Source: Mesorhizobium liriopis (GTDB lineage Bacteria > Pseudomonadota > Alphaproteobacteria > Rhizobiales > Rhizobiaceae). From it: a stretch of 64,000 nucleotides of DNA. Positions within the stretch are counted from its first letter, which is position 1, and each line of letters starts with the position of its first letter. The stretch lies in assembly GCF_024053505.1 (NCBI RefSeq), contig NZ_JAMXQS010000007.1, positions 248,001-312,000 of the forward strand. The letters are read 5' to 3'. Made by a program: the position numbers and the translations under genes. This document shows, one piece after another, positions 28,168 through 41,666 of this stretch. The notes under the pieces are model-generated. The model ran no database searches and was not told where the DNA came from. It saw nothing but the letters and a program-made list of their open reading frames with translations.

Positions 28168-29141
28168 GGCCCCTTGTTGCCGGTGTTCGGCACATTCGAA
28201 CGACGCGGCGTCGAAGACGCACTGCCGCCACCCCACGGCCCGGACGGGGTCGGGCTTCGGGGCGCCGCAGGGCGGACGGGCACGGCGCCTGCGAATTCAC
28301 CCGCCATCTGCTGCAGCGCCGCGATGCGGTTCTCGGTTGCCGGATGCGTCGAGAACAGGCTGTCCATGCGCTGGCCCGAGAGCGGGTTGATGATGAAGAG
28401 CGGCGCGGTGGCCGGGTTGCGCTCGGCTTCCTCGTTGGGAATGCGGCCCGCAGCGATCGCGATCTTCTGCAGGGCGGAGGCGAGCCAGATCGGATTGCCA
28501 CAGATTTCGGCACCTCTGCGGTCGGCTGAATATTCGCGCGTGCGGCTGATGGCCATCTGCACGATCATGGCGGCGAAAGGCGCCACGATCATCGCGACGA
28601 TCACGCCAATGGCGCCCAGCGGATTGTTATTCTCGCGGTTCGAACCGCCGCCCATGAAGAAGGCGAAGTTGCCGAGCATGGAAATGGCACCTGCGAGCGT
28701 GGCGGTGACCGTCATGATCAGCGTGTCGCGGTTCTGCACATGCGCCAGTTCGTGCGCCATGACGCCTGCGACCTCTTGCGGCGTCAGGCGCTGGAGCAGG
28801 CCTGTGGTGGCGGCAACGGCGGCATTCTGCGGATTGCGGCCCGTGGCGAAGGCGTTGGGCTGGTCCTCGTTGATCAGATAGACCTTGGGCATGGGCAGGC
28901 CGGCATTCTGGGCGAGGCCCCGGACGATCTCGTAATATTCGGGCGCCGTGCGTGCATCGACCTCCATCGCATTGTGCATCCGGAGCACCATCTTGTCGGC
29001 GTTCCAGTAGGAAAAGAGGTTCATGCCGGCGGCGAAAAGAAAGGCGATGCCCATACCTCCGGTGCCGCCGATCAGGTAGCCCACGCCCATGAAGAGCGCC
29101 GTCATGAAGGCAAGCAGCATGGCGGTGCGCATGATGTTCAT
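28158..29141 (-). CDS. htpX: Membrane zinc metalloprotease HtpX
   Basis: A 327-residue inner membrane M48 protease in membrane-protein quality control. Two N-terminal hydrophobic segments ([37 protein letters not shown]) precede the HExxH motif [15 protein letters not shown] near residue 127, two more hydrophobic segments and the distal Glu in [13 protein letters not shown]. The C-terminal tail (last 50 residues) is Pro/Ser/Gly-rich and low complexity. It is divergent from the sdhAF4 gene and followed by an overlapping rsmB. Confidence 0.96.
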   Translation of the reverse strand: MNIMRTAMLLAFMTALFMGVGYLIGGTGGMGIAFLFAAGMNLFSYWNADKMVLRMHNAMEVDARTAPEYYEIVRGLAQNAGLPMPKVYLINEDQPNAFATGRNPQNAAVAATTGLLQRLTPQEVAGVMAHELAHVQNRDTLIMTVTATLAGAISMLGNFAFFMGGGSNRENNNPLGAIGVIVAMIVAPFAAMIVQMAISRTREYSADRRGAEICGNPIWLASALQKIAIAAGRIPNEEAERNPATAPLFIINPLSGQRMDSLFSTHPATENRIAALQQMAGEFAGAVPVRPAAPRSPTPSGPWGGGSASSTPRRSNVPNTGNKGPWS

Positions 29142-29219
29142 CGTCGAAGGGCCCTCCTGAGCCCGAAACTGTTTGGCGGTTCAGTCCGCTTTCACCCTAT
29201 ATGATGGGAAACAAGCGAA

Positions 29220-29450
29220 ATGGTTTCAATCGAACAGGCTGGACGAACGGATTTGGAACAGAACGACGAAAAAGAAGCGCCCGCGCGAAGGGAACTGAGC
29301 CCTGCTGCCCAGCGAGCATTGGCCGAAGCCGAGGCGCGGCGCGAGGCGCTGAGGCCCGACACACTGCCGCCCGAGCGCGGCGGGCGTGGCGGCAAGGAGC
29401 CGGTGCGTTACGGCGACTGGGAGGTCAAGGGGCTCGCAGTGGACTTTTAA
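29220..29450 (+). CDS. Succinate dehydrogenase assembly factor 4-like protein (DUF1674)
   Basis: A 76-residue protein whose C-terminal half is the DUF1674/SDHAF4 signature: GKEPVRYGDWEVKGLAVDF. Eukaryotic SDHAF4 binds the flavinylated SdhA subunit and promotes its assembly; the alphaproteobacterial protein is the ancestral form. The N-terminus is acidic and helical, without a signal. The gene is divergent from htpX across a 78-base gap. Confidence 0.85.
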   Translation: MVSIEQAGRTDLEQNDEKEAPARRELSPAAQRALAEAEARREALRPDTLPPERGGRGGKEPVRYGDWEVKGLAVDF

Positions 29451-29531
29451 CCAAAACGAACAGGAACCGTGCTCGTTTAAAATCGTTGGAAATTTTTCGG
29501 TTCGCTGCAGATTTTCCGAGGTGTCTCTCCA

Positions 29532-30401
29532 ATGCTGATCCGCTTGGGCTATGAAATCGCGGTCGACTGCGCGCAGCCTTTGCCGATCATCTCGCTTCTG
29601 GTGATCCATGATGACCGCCAAAAGGACATCCAGCGCGAAACCAAGGTGCTGACCTCGCCCAAGGTGAAGGCAGTGCCGTATCGCGACATTTTCGGCAATC
29701 GCGGCCATCGCTTTCTGGCGCCCGCGGGCCGCTTTTCCATCATTTACGACGCGGTGATCGAGGATTCGGGTGAGCCCGACGAGGTCAACAGGATTGCCGT
29801 CGCAGCACCCGTCGAGGACATGCCCGACGAGGTGATGGGTTTCCTGCTCGGCTCCCGCTATTGCGAAACGGACCACTTGAGCCAGCTCGCCTGGAGCAAG
29901 TTCGGGCATATCCCCGCCGGCTGGGCGCGGGTGCAGGCGATCTGCGACTATGTGCATGACCGCATCTCGTTCGGTTACGGCTATGCAAGGGCGACGCGCA
30001 CGGCAGCGCAGGCGCATGAGGAGCAGGTCGGCGTCTGCCGCGATTTTGCGCATCTCGCCATTACGCTCTGCCGCTGCATGAACATCCCGGCGCGCTATGT
30101 GAACGGTTATCTCGGCGATATCGGCGTGCCGGCCGACCCGGCCCCCATGGATTTCTCGGCTTGGTTCGAGGCCTGGATCGGCGGCAAGTGGTATGCTTTC
30201 GATGCGCGTCACAACATGCCACGCATCGGTCGGATCCCGGTCGCGCGAGGTCGCGACGCGACCGACGTGCCGCTGCTCCACTCATTCGGGCCGCATACAC
30301 TTGCGACCTTCAAGGTGTGGACCTACGAGCAGGATGCCAATCCGGCGAAGCCCCCGCATATGCTTCAAAATCGGACGGCGGGTCGCGAAATTCTATCCTG
30401 A
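29532..30401 (+). CDS. Transglutaminase-like cysteine protease family protein
   Basis: A 289-residue cytosolic protein with an N-terminal beta domain and a transglutaminase-like core. The catalytic Cys is visible in EEQVGVCRDFAHLAITLCRCMNIPARYV, near residue 170, and the Asp in KWYAFDARHNMPRIGR. At the expected catalytic His the sequence is DFSAWFEAW, so Ser occupies the place of His in the usual HAW motif. Some relatives may share this, so it is not proof of inactivity. The role may be peptidase-like; no substrate is suggested. Confidence 0.85.
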   Translation: MLIRLGYEIAVDCAQPLPIISLLVIHDDRQKDIQRETKVLTSPKVKAVPYRDIFGNRGHRFLAPAGRFSIIYDAVIEDSGEPDEVNRIAVAAPVEDMPDEVMGFLLGSRYCETDHLSQLAWSKFGHIPAGWARVQAICDYVHDRISFGYGYARATRTAAQAHEEQVGVCRDFAHLAITLCRCMNIPARYVNGYLGDIGVPADPAPMDFSAWFEAWIGGKWYAFDARHNMPRIGRIPVARGRDATDVPLLHSFGPHTLATFKVWTYEQDANPAKPPHMLQNRTAGREILS

Positions 30402-30724
30402 CCTAATTTGGGACATGTGGCCTATTTTGGACGAGTTCTGAGTCCCGATCTGGCACACTCAAGATTAAGCCAAACGCTGGATTTAAGCACTTGTTAAGCT
30501 TACGCTGCGCACAGTGAAAGCGATTTCAATGCGTTAGCGCGCACCTCTCGGCCTCAGGCCATGAACTGTCATGTGTCTTGCAACGATGAAATCGAAACGG
30601 CGCGGGAGATGGGTGAGCAAGATGCTCCAAGTCATTTTCCGGCCGGACGGTCCAGCGAGACCGGATGCTGCGAGACATTTGTGACACCGCTGCCGGCTTA
30701 GGGGTTAAGCGAGGCGGCAAAAAA
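30402..30724. other. Gap of 323 bases after the transglutaminase gene
   Basis: I see no ORF with a Shine-Dalgarno and no stable long hairpin here on either strand. It ends at the minus-strand terminator at 30725. A short non-coding transcript cannot be excluded. Confidence 0.4.
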
Positions 30725-30761
30725 GGAAAGGCCGCTTTCAGGGGGTGAAAGCGGCCTTTCC
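30725..30761 (-). terminator. Strong terminator on the minus strand, downstream of the tiny ORF
   Basis: A 16-base perfect stem GGAAAGGCCGCTTTCA / TGAAAGCGGCCTTTCC with a 5-base G-rich loop. Read on the minus strand it is followed by six Ts. It has no similar T run on the plus strand, so it belongs to a minus-strand transcript that includes the small ORF at 30826. Confidence 0.85.
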
Positions 30762-30825
30762 CGTGTTTCGTCCGTGATATCGCGGCTCGTGGCGACGATG
30801 AAGTCGTCAGCCGCGCTTCATGCCG

Positions 30826-30894
30826 TCAGCGAAGGAGCTGTCCTTCACCGAGGCAATCCGCCGAGACCACGTAACGGGACAATTCACTCGACAT
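30826..30894 (-). CDS. Possible leader or micro-protein of 22 residues, strong ribosome binding site
   Basis: A 22-codon ORF starting MSSELSRYVVSAD and ending GQLLR. The ribosome binding site AAAGGAGGTGG, about 8 bases before ATG 30894, is a near-perfect anti-SD match, rare in this window. A minus-strand terminator lies 65 bases downstream. It sits 130 bases after acs on the same strand. A second frame (ending at 30807) runs IASVKDSSFADGMKRG, so a frameshifted longer protein is another reading. I do not recognise it and cannot exclude chance. Confidence 0.4.
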   Translation of the reverse strand: MSSELSRYVVSADCLGEGQLLR

Positions 30895-30973
30895 TGGACC
30901 ACCTCCTTTCAATTGTTGAACACGAGGGGAATGTGGGTCGGGCGAAACCGGAACGCAAGATAAGTTAGGCGGC

Positions 30974-31006
30974 GTGCCCTGACCTTTTCGTGAACGGGCA
31001 GGGCAC
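30974..31006 (-). other. Hairpin in the acs to tiny-ORF spacer
   Basis: GTGCCCTG (30974-30981) pairs with CAGGGCAC (30999-31006) around a 17-base loop with inner CC/GG pairing. No T run follows on the minus strand, so a processing or partial termination site is possible rather than a classical terminator. Confidence 0.4.
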
Positions 31007-31024
31007 CTTCTCCTTCGTCGCGTC

Positions 31025-32980
<1,956 letters not shown>

Positions 32981-33157
32981 CTGGCTTTCCTCCAATATGC
33001 GTGGCGCCATGACCCGAGCGCCTCTCCCAGCAAGCGGATTAGCCTTGTTCGCCCGCCCAACGCAATCGCCCTTCGGGGCGCATGCGCCGTTTAACTTTGG
33101 TTAATCATGACGGGGCACCATCACATTTGGCGAGGCCGTCGTCGGAAGGGACGAAGC

Positions 33158-33448
33158 ATGCGCAGAGCAGATAAAGGACCGTCTCGTTCCGAGACCGAAC
33201 TGATGCTGGAAGGCTACGGCCTGCTCACAGCCGAGTTCTTCTATCATCTGCCCGACCATCCGCATGTGCTGCAGACGTTTCTTTGGCAGACCTACGATCT
33301 CGCACCGAATTTCCCGAAGCTGTTTTCGTTCATCGAGTTCTGGAAGTCGCGCCTCGATGGCTCGCTCCACTCGGTCCGGTTTTCGCATAACGAACTGATC
33401 AAGCCGGTCGAGTGGCGTAACGTCGAGGGCGAGTTCGCGCTGCACTGA
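33158..33448 (+). CDS. usg: Usg family protein
   Basis: A 96-residue protein of the alphaproteobacterial Usg family, once linked by name to tryptophan biosynthesis but without a proven role. The core ELMLEGYGLLTAEFFYHLPDHPHVLQTFLWQTYDLAPNFPKLFSFIEFW is typical of the family. ATG 33158 has GGAAGGGA about 9 bases upstream; the frame is open to 33107 only by chance. It precedes the DUF2235 gene by 9 bases and is probably co-transcribed with it. Confidence 0.87.
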   Translation: MRRADKGPSRSETELMLEGYGLLTAEFFYHLPDHPHVLQTFLWQTYDLAPNFPKLFSFIEFWKSRLDGSLHSVRFSHNELIKPVEWRNVEGEFALH

Positions 33449-33457
33449 GGCCTGCCT

Positions 33458-34531
33458 ATGCCTACGCCATGGTGCCTGATCTTTTCCGACGGAACGGGCC
33501 AGCGCGGCGTGCGCGACGATGACAGCGTCAAGAACACGAACGTGTTCCAGATGTTCGTCGCTGCCGAAAACAAGATCTACCTCGAAACCTTCTACGATCC
33601 GGGCCTCGGCGCACCGGACGAGGGTGAGCGCGACCTTGGCCGCGTGCTCCGCGACTGGTGGAGCAAGGCGACGGGCTGGGGCATCACCGCCAATATCGTG
33701 GACTGCTATGAGGCGCTGATCCTCAAATGGCAGCCCGGCATGAAGATCGGGCTGTTCGGCTTCAGCCGCGGAGCATTCACCGTGCGCTGCTTGAGCGGCG
33801 TCCTGGCGACCTGTGGTATCGCGCAGACAGACAATGGTGTGCCGATCTCGCGCGACGAAAAAGGCGAGGGGGCAAAGCGGCGGCGAGCCATTGCCGAGAA
33901 AGGTGTCGCGGCCTACAAGCTCAAGGGCAGGCGCGCCCGTAAGGAGACCGGCGAGGCGTTCCGGCGCGCATATGGTGCCGTTGACGAGGTGGCCGATGTG
34001 GTCGGCGTTTATGACACGGTGAAGGCGCTCGGGCTTCCCGGCGTCACCAATCTCGTCAATCCATGGCAGTTCGATTTTCACGACACCAGCCTGTCGCCGC
34101 GCGTGCCGCTGGGGCTTCAGGCCCTGTCCGTGGACGAGAACCGCAAGGTTTTCGCACCCATTCTGTGGGATGCGTCGGCACCCGGCCAGCAGATCGAGCA
34201 GGCATGGTTTCCAGGTGTGCATTCCGATGTGGGCGGGGGCTATGCCGATGACTGGCGGCTCGCCGATCTATCGCTCGACTGGATGCTGTCACGCTTGCGC
34301 GACGAAGCCGGGCTGCATATCCCGCTCACGGTTTCGATGAACGACAATCTGGTCGGCCGCGCCCATAACGAGCGGACGGGCTTCGGCATCTTCTGGCTGC
34401 CTGGGGAGCGTGTGGTCACCCGCACTGCATCGCTTTGCGACAATATCGAAGCGCGGTTCGAGAGAATGGTGCCGCCCTATCGGCCGGCACACTTGAAGGA
34501 TCACCCGCAGGTGAAGCGCTTCTACCCGTGA
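33458..34531 (+). CDS. DUF2235 domain protein (alpha/beta hydrolase-type, Tle1-like)
   Basis: A 357-residue protein filled by one DUF2235 domain. The nucleophile elbow GLFGFSRGAFTVRCLSGVL is near residue 104, with the Ser in G-F-S-R-G. A second conserved Asp/His site is VHSDVGGGYADDWRLADLSLDWML. The same domain is found in type VI secretion lipases (Tle1) and in stand-alone proteins of unknown role; the absence of a secretion system here favours the second. It is 9 bases from usg and 3 bases from the convergent aldo/keto reductase. Confidence 0.87.
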   Translation: MPTPWCLIFSDGTGQRGVRDDDSVKNTNVFQMFVAAENKIYLETFYDPGLGAPDEGERDLGRVLRDWWSKATGWGITANIVDCYEALILKWQPGMKIGLFGFSRGAFTVRCLSGVLATCGIAQTDNGVPISRDEKGEGAKRRRAIAEKGVAAYKLKGRRARKETGEAFRRAYGAVDEVADVVGVYDTVKALGLPGVTNLVNPWQFDFHDTSLSPRVPLGLQALSVDENRKVFAPILWDASAPGQQIEQAWFPGVHSDVGGGYADDWRLADLSLDWMLSRLRDEAGLHIPLTVSMNDNLVGRAHNERTGFGIFWLPGERVVTRTASLCDNIEARFERMVPPYRPAHLKDHPQVKRFYP

Positions 34532-34534
34532 CGA

Positions 34535-35581
34535 TCAGTATGGCTTGAAGGGCTCGGGACGGCGGCCCGTGTCCTGACGCGTCAGCATCCAGCCGGGATA
34601 TTCGGGTGCCAGCGCGCTGGCCTCGTCGAGCCGGGCGAGATCGTCCGCATCGAGCGTCAAACCGGTGGCGGCGAGGTTCTGCTCCAGCTGGTCCCCATTC
34701 TTGGCGCCGATGATGATGCTCATCACGAAGGGCTTGGCGAGCACATAGGCCAGCGCGACCGTGGCGACGCTGGTGCCATGCTTCTCCGCAATCGCGCGCA
34801 TCGCCTCGACGCATTTCCAGGCGCGATCCTCATCGACCGGCGGGAAGTTGAACTCGGCGCGGCGGCCCTCGCCATTGCCCGGTGCACCGGGGCCGTATTT
34901 GCCTGAAAGCAAACCGCCGGCGAGCGGGGACCAGACCATCAAGCCAAGCTTTTCCTCGTTGATCAGCGGCACGATCTCACGCTCGAGGTCGCGGCCGGCA
35001 ATCGAATAATAGGACTGGATGGTCTCGAAGCGGGCATAGTCTCTGGCTTCCGAGATGCCGAGCGCCTTGGCAATGCGCCAGGCCTGCCAGTTCGAAACGC
35101 CGACATAACGCACGAGACCTTGCGATACGAGGTCATCCAGCGCGCGCAGCGTTTCCTCGACCGGCGTGACGCTGTCGGTGCCGTGAATCTGGTAAAGGTC
35201 GATATGGTCGAGCCCCATGCGATCGAGGCTGCCTTTCACGGAATCCATGATGTGACCGCGCGAGGCGCCACGATCATTGGGTTTATCGCCGGTCGAGCCA
35301 AAGACCTTGGTGGCGATCACGACATCCTCGCGGCGGGTGCCGAGATTCTTGAGCGATTGGCCGAGGATGCGTTCGGACTGCCCAAAGGAATAGACATCGG
35401 CCGTGTCGATGAAGTTGACGCCTGCTTCCAGCGAGCGCTGCAGGATGCGATCGGCGGCGCTCTGATCGACGCCAGCGATCTTTCCCCATTGGGCCTGTCC
35501 GCCCGCTTCTCCGAAAGTCATGGTGCCAAGGCAGATTTCCGAAACGAATAGGCCGGTGCGGCCCAGCTGATTATATTTCAT
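34535..35581 (-). CDS. Aldo/keto reductase
   Basis: A 348-residue NADPH-dependent oxidoreductase of the AKR superfamily with a TIM-barrel fold. The catalytic tetrad is visible: Asp and Tyr in FIDTADVYSFGQSE, Lys in VVIATKVFG, His in DLYQIHGTDS. The C-terminal nucleotide-binding segment is FVMSIIIGAKNGDQLEQNL. It belongs to the YajO/YhdN-like group with an N-terminal QLGRTGLFVSEICLGTMTFG. The substrate is unknown. Confidence 0.93.
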   Translation of the reverse strand: MKYNQLGRTGLFVSEICLGTMTFGEAGGQAQWGKIAGVDQSAADRILQRSLEAGVNFIDTADVYSFGQSERILGQSLKNLGTRREDVVIATKVFGSTGDKPNDRGASRGHIMDSVKGSLDRMGLDHIDLYQIHGTDSVTPVEETLRALDDLVSQGLVRYVGVSNWQAWRIAKALGISEARDYARFETIQSYYSIAGRDLEREIVPLINEEKLGLMVWSPLAGGLLSGKYGPGAPGNGEGRRAEFNFPPVDEDRAWKCVEAMRAIAEKHGTSVATVALAYVLAKPFVMSIIIGAKNGDQLEQNLAATGLTLDADDLARLDEASALAPEYPGWMLTRQDTGRRPEPFKPY

Positions 35582-35612
35582 TGAAAATGCCTTTCCCGGA
35601 AAGGACAGTCAG

Positions 35613-37583
35613 CTAGGGTCGGTTCGATGGCCCGCCAAGGGGATCGGTGCCCGAAATGCTTCCCGTATGGTCCTCACCGGTGTCCCGCAGCCCGAAAAGG
35701 TTGCGCAAGGCGGGGCTGCCCGCGATCAGGCGCTCGCCGAACTCCTCCTCACCTTCCGCTGCCCAGTGATCAGTGTCGGAATAGGTGAACTGGCCGTCGA
35801 TGATGAAGAGGTCTAGGTTCAAGGGACCAAGAATGTCGAGCTTCGAGACGTAGGTGAGCGGCGGTTTGCGTTCGGTAACCTCGCTTTTGAGCAGGTCATC
35901 GACTTGGCGGATCGCGCCGATATTGTCCTTGAAGAAGGGAACGCCTCCCGGCGGCAGCATCACCGAATACTTCTCGACCTCGAAATAAGGCTCCCATTGC
36001 GGGCCGACCCAGATCATCGGCAGGTTCGGCTCGGCGATGGTTTGAAGGAAAGCAAACACGTTATCGACCGCTTTCTGATCAACCGGCAGATGCTTGCGGT
36101 CGGGCAGCAGATAGCTGCCCTTCTGGGTGAACACCACGCCGCTCAGATTCGCCTTGTTACGCTCGATGAAAGGCCGCAGATTCTTGTAGTAGCAGTGATC
36201 CTCGGGCTCACTCGGGCGGCAGCCGGGCTGGCTGATGCCGGCCACATGCATCCTCGTGCCGTTATAGGCCAGCGCGTGGAACAGGTCTTCGCCATGGCTG
36301 TCGCCGAAAACAAGGACGGCCTTGCCCGTTTTGGCCACGCAGGCGTCGAACTTTTTCTGAAATGCACTGTCCAGCGTCGCCCAGAGATATTGGCACTCGC
36401 TGGTCAGAACCGTCTTGCGCTCGGGGCTGGTGACGAGCTTGGCGACGTCGGGCGGCAGGCGTGAGGGGAGGCCGCCGCCCAGCATCAGGGCGCCACCGAT
36501 GGCGACCGTCAGGGCGGCTGTCGCGGCGGAGCGGATGACGAAAGGCCGGTTGCCGCCACTCGCGGCTTCGCGCGGTCGGCGGAAGGGCTGCTCCACGAAG
36601 CGCCATGAGGCCCAGGCGAGCGGGAAGCAGAGCGCAAAAAGCAGAGCGCGATCCCAAGGGCCGAGCGGTTCGAAGGTGACATAGGCCGCGAAGATCAGCA
36701 GCGGCCAGTGCACAAGGTAGAAGGAGTAGGAGATCTTGCCGATCCAGACGCTGAGCGGATTACTCGTCACATAACCAAGGGTCGGTGCGCGGCCCGCATA
36801 GATCACCAGCATGGTGCCGAACACGACCGGCAGGGTCAGAAGCCCCGGCAGGTGCGACGTGCCGTCGAGCATGACGAAGCTCGCGCCGATCAAAACAAGC
36901 CCTGCAAGAAGCAGGGCCTCCAGCACCGTCTTGTTTCGAGGTTGCCGCTCCACGACCTCGATCATCAAAGCACCGAGCGCGAATTCGAAGGCGCGGAATG
37001 GCGTGAGGTAGAAAGCCGACATGCGACCGCGCTGAAGTTCCGCGAGCACCAGCGTGACGACGGCAAGAACCGCCAACACGGAAAAGAGCCCGCGTCGTCC
37101 GCCCTTCATCGCCCAGACGACCATGAGCGGTACCACGATGTAGAATTGTTCCTCGACGCTCAGCGACCATGTGTGGAGCAGCGGCTTGAACTCGGCCGCG
37201 ACATCGAAGTAGCCGGCGGTTTCCTTGAAATAGATGTTGGAGACGGAAAGGATTGAAGCGATCAGTTCCTGCCCGAACATCTTCAAATGGCCGGGTGAAA
37301 GCAGCAGGAAGGCCGCAGCCGTGCTCGCCAGAAGCGTTGCGACGAGGGCCGGAAACAAGCGGCGGATGCGGCGCAGGTAGAAATGCCGGAAGCGGAACGT
37401 GCCGGTCCGTTCAATTTCGTCGCGGATGATGCGGATGATCAGGAAGCCACTGATGACGAAGAAGGCATCGACGCCCAGAAACCCGCCCGGCAAGAAGGGC
37501 AGGCCGAAATGGAACAGCACGACGCCGAGCACGGCAATCGCGCGGAGCCCGTCAATATCGGGCCGGTAGGAGGATGACTGCAT
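35613..37583 (-). CDS. Membrane acyltransferase (acyltransferase-3) with C-terminal SGNH domain
   Basis: A 656-residue protein of the OafA/YrhL type. About ten transmembrane segments in the N-terminal 370 residues include YRPDIDGLRAIAVLGVVLFHF with the active-site His and the HTWSLSVEEQFYIV motif. The periplasmic SGNH half has VLVFGDSHGEDLFHAL and the DTDHW catalytic block near the C-terminus. Such enzymes O-acetylate lipopolysaccharide, exopolysaccharide or peptidoglycan; the acceptor here is not known. It is a single gene between the aldo/keto reductase and yggS. Confidence 0.93.
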   Translation of the reverse strand: MQSSSYRPDIDGLRAIAVLGVVLFHFGLPFLPGGFLGVDAFFVISGFLIIRIIRDEIERTGTFRFRHFYLRRIRRLFPALVATLLASTAAAFLLLSPGHLKMFGQELIASILSVSNIYFKETAGYFDVAAEFKPLLHTWSLSVEEQFYIVVPLMVVWAMKGGRRGLFSVLAVLAVVTLVLAELQRGRMSAFYLTPFRAFEFALGALMIEVVERQPRNKTVLEALLLAGLVLIGASFVMLDGTSHLPGLLTLPVVFGTMLVIYAGRAPTLGYVTSNPLSVWIGKISYSFYLVHWPLLIFAAYVTFEPLGPWDRALLFALCFPLAWASWRFVEQPFRRPREAASGGNRPFVIRSAATAALTVAIGGALMLGGGLPSRLPPDVAKLVTSPERKTVLTSECQYLWATLDSAFQKKFDACVAKTGKAVLVFGDSHGEDLFHALAYNGTRMHVAGISQPGCRPSEPEDHCYYKNLRPFIERNKANLSGVVFTQKGSYLLPDRKHLPVDQKAVDNVFAFLQTIAEPNLPMIWVGPQWEPYFEVEKYSVMLPPGGVPFFKDNIGAIRQVDDLLKSEVTERKPPLTYVSKLDILGPLNLDLFIIDGQFTYSDTDHWAAEGEEEFGERLIAGSPALRNLFGLRDTGEDHTGSISGTDPLGGPSNRP

Positions 37584-37622
37584 AAAGAAATCCGAAGGCA
37601 GGAACGGCAGCGTTGTTGGCGC

Positions 37623-38285
37623 TCACCTTGACCCAAAAATGGCGGAGCCGACACGGACCGAAGTCGCACCGAAAGGAATGGCCTTCTCGAAGTCGGCGGA
37701 CATGCCCATCGAAAGCTTCTCTACGGCGGCCTCCTCAGCGAGTTTCTGAAGCAGCGCGAAATGCGGTCCCGGATGCTCCTCGAACGGTGGGATGCACATC
37801 AGGCCATCGATCGTGAGGCCATGGGTATCTCGGCAGCGGGAAACGAATGCCACCGCCTCGCGCGGGTCGATGCCGGCCTTCTGCTCCTCGAGGCCTGTGT
37901 TCACCTGCACATAGAGGCGAGGAGCCTTGTTCTGCCTTTCAATCTCTTTGGCAAGCTCGGCCGCAATCTTCTCGCGGTCCACCGTTTCGATCACATCGAA
38001 AAGCGCCACCGCATCCGCCGCCTTGTTGGATTGCAACGGGCCGATCAGGTGAAGCGTGATGCCGGGGAATTCTTCTCGCAGCGCGGGCCATTTCCCTTGC
38101 GCTTCCTGCACGCGGTTCTCGCCGAACACCCGCTGGCCGGCTTCGAGAACGGGGCGGATACTGTCGGCCTCGAAGGTCTTCGACACGGCAACGAGCTCGA
38201 CCGAACCCGCCCTGCGCACTGCCTCCTTCTCGGCGCGAACAATCGCGCTGCGGACGGCTTGCAGGTGCTCCACTGCTTCGCTCAT
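37623..38285 (-). CDS. YggS family PLP-binding protein
   Basis: A 220-residue PLP homeostasis protein (PLPBP/YggS), a single-domain TIM barrel without known enzyme activity. The PLP lysine is in VELVAVSKTFEADSIRPVLEAG. Other conserved pieces are VFGENRVQEAQGKW and HLIGPLQSNKAADAV, with LSMGMSADFEKAIPFGATSVRVGSAIFG at the end. ATG 38285 is the family start; the open frame to 38390 lacks homologous sequence. It is divergent from leuS, the typical Hyphomicrobiales arrangement. Confidence 0.94.
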   Translation of the reverse strand: MSEAVEHLQAVRSAIVRAEKEAVRRAGSVELVAVSKTFEADSIRPVLEAGQRVFGENRVQEAQGKWPALREEFPGITLHLIGPLQSNKAADAVALFDVIETVDREKIAAELAKEIERQNKAPRLYVQVNTGLEEQKAGIDPREAVAFVSRCRDTHGLTIDGLMCIPPFEEHPGPHFALLQKLAEEAAVEKLSMGMSADFEKAIPFGATSVRVGSAIFGSR

Positions 38286-38428
38286 GGCCTTTCCGTATCC
38301 TGCTTTCCGTTGACGGTCGGGCAAAAGCATGGTGAAGGTCCGCCCGCTTTTGTCGCCGTGGCTTGTGGAGCGCTTTGCCTCCTCTGGCAAGCCGCGCCGT
38401 GTTTCTCAGTGCCCACCCGGAATTCGTG

Positions 38429-41015
<2,587 letters not shown>

Positions 41016-41029
<14 letters not shown>

Positions 41030-41597
41030 GACCGTGAAGCGTTCCTCCGGCCTGCTTGCCGCGCTTGGCCTAAGCGTGGCGCTCGGTGTCACCGCGGGCT
41101 GCACCGTGCGTCCGCTTTATGCCACTTCGCATACGGCGCCCGGCGAGGCACCAAACGGTGTCGCGGCGGCCTTGCGCACGGTGGCGGTGGCGCCGGTTCG
41201 CACCCGCGATGCGCAGGAAGTGCGCAACCAGCTGATCTTTCTGTTCAATGGCGGCAAGGCACAAGCGGCGACGCCGGCCTATACGGTCAATCTCGCGGTG
41301 TTGACGACGAGCGAATCGTCGGCCGACATCCAGGTGGCCGACGACACGGAGCCGACGGCGGCGGCCATCGTGATGGACGCGACCTATTCGGTCACCGATG
41401 CCGCCACGGGTGCTGTCGTCGCGAACGGCAAGCGTTCGATGTCATCATCCTATGACGTGCCACGTCAGGAATTTGCAGTCTTGCGCGCCCAGCGCGATGC
41501 CGAGAACCGCGCCGCGCGTGAATTGGCGGAGCTTCTACGGCTCGCGATCGCGCAGGACATTCTCAACATCCAGTCCGTGCCGAAGGCGCTCAAATAG
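41016..41597 (+). CDS. lptE: LPS-assembly lipoprotein LptE
   Basis: A 193-residue outer membrane lipoprotein that plugs LptD in lipopolysaccharide insertion. A signal segment ends at lipobox VTAGC with Cys29. The core [21 protein letters not shown] and [25 protein letters not shown] fits LptE. The start overlaps leuS by 14 bases. In many Hyphomicrobiales, holA follows lptE; here the operon ends in a terminator and a convergent aldolase gene. Confidence 0.9.
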
Positions 41598-41616
41598 GTT
41601 TTCGTTGTATCGAAAC

Positions 41617-41646
41617 AAAAAAGGCGGGCTTGCGGCCCGCCTTTTT
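41617..41646. terminator. Bidirectional terminator between lptE and fsa
   Basis: GGCGGGC (41623-41629) pairs with GCCCGCC (41635-41641) around TTGCG; A and T runs on both sides extend the stem. It can stop both convergent operons. Confidence 0.88.
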
Positions 41647-41666
41647 GTTTTCGGTCACAGCAGGGA

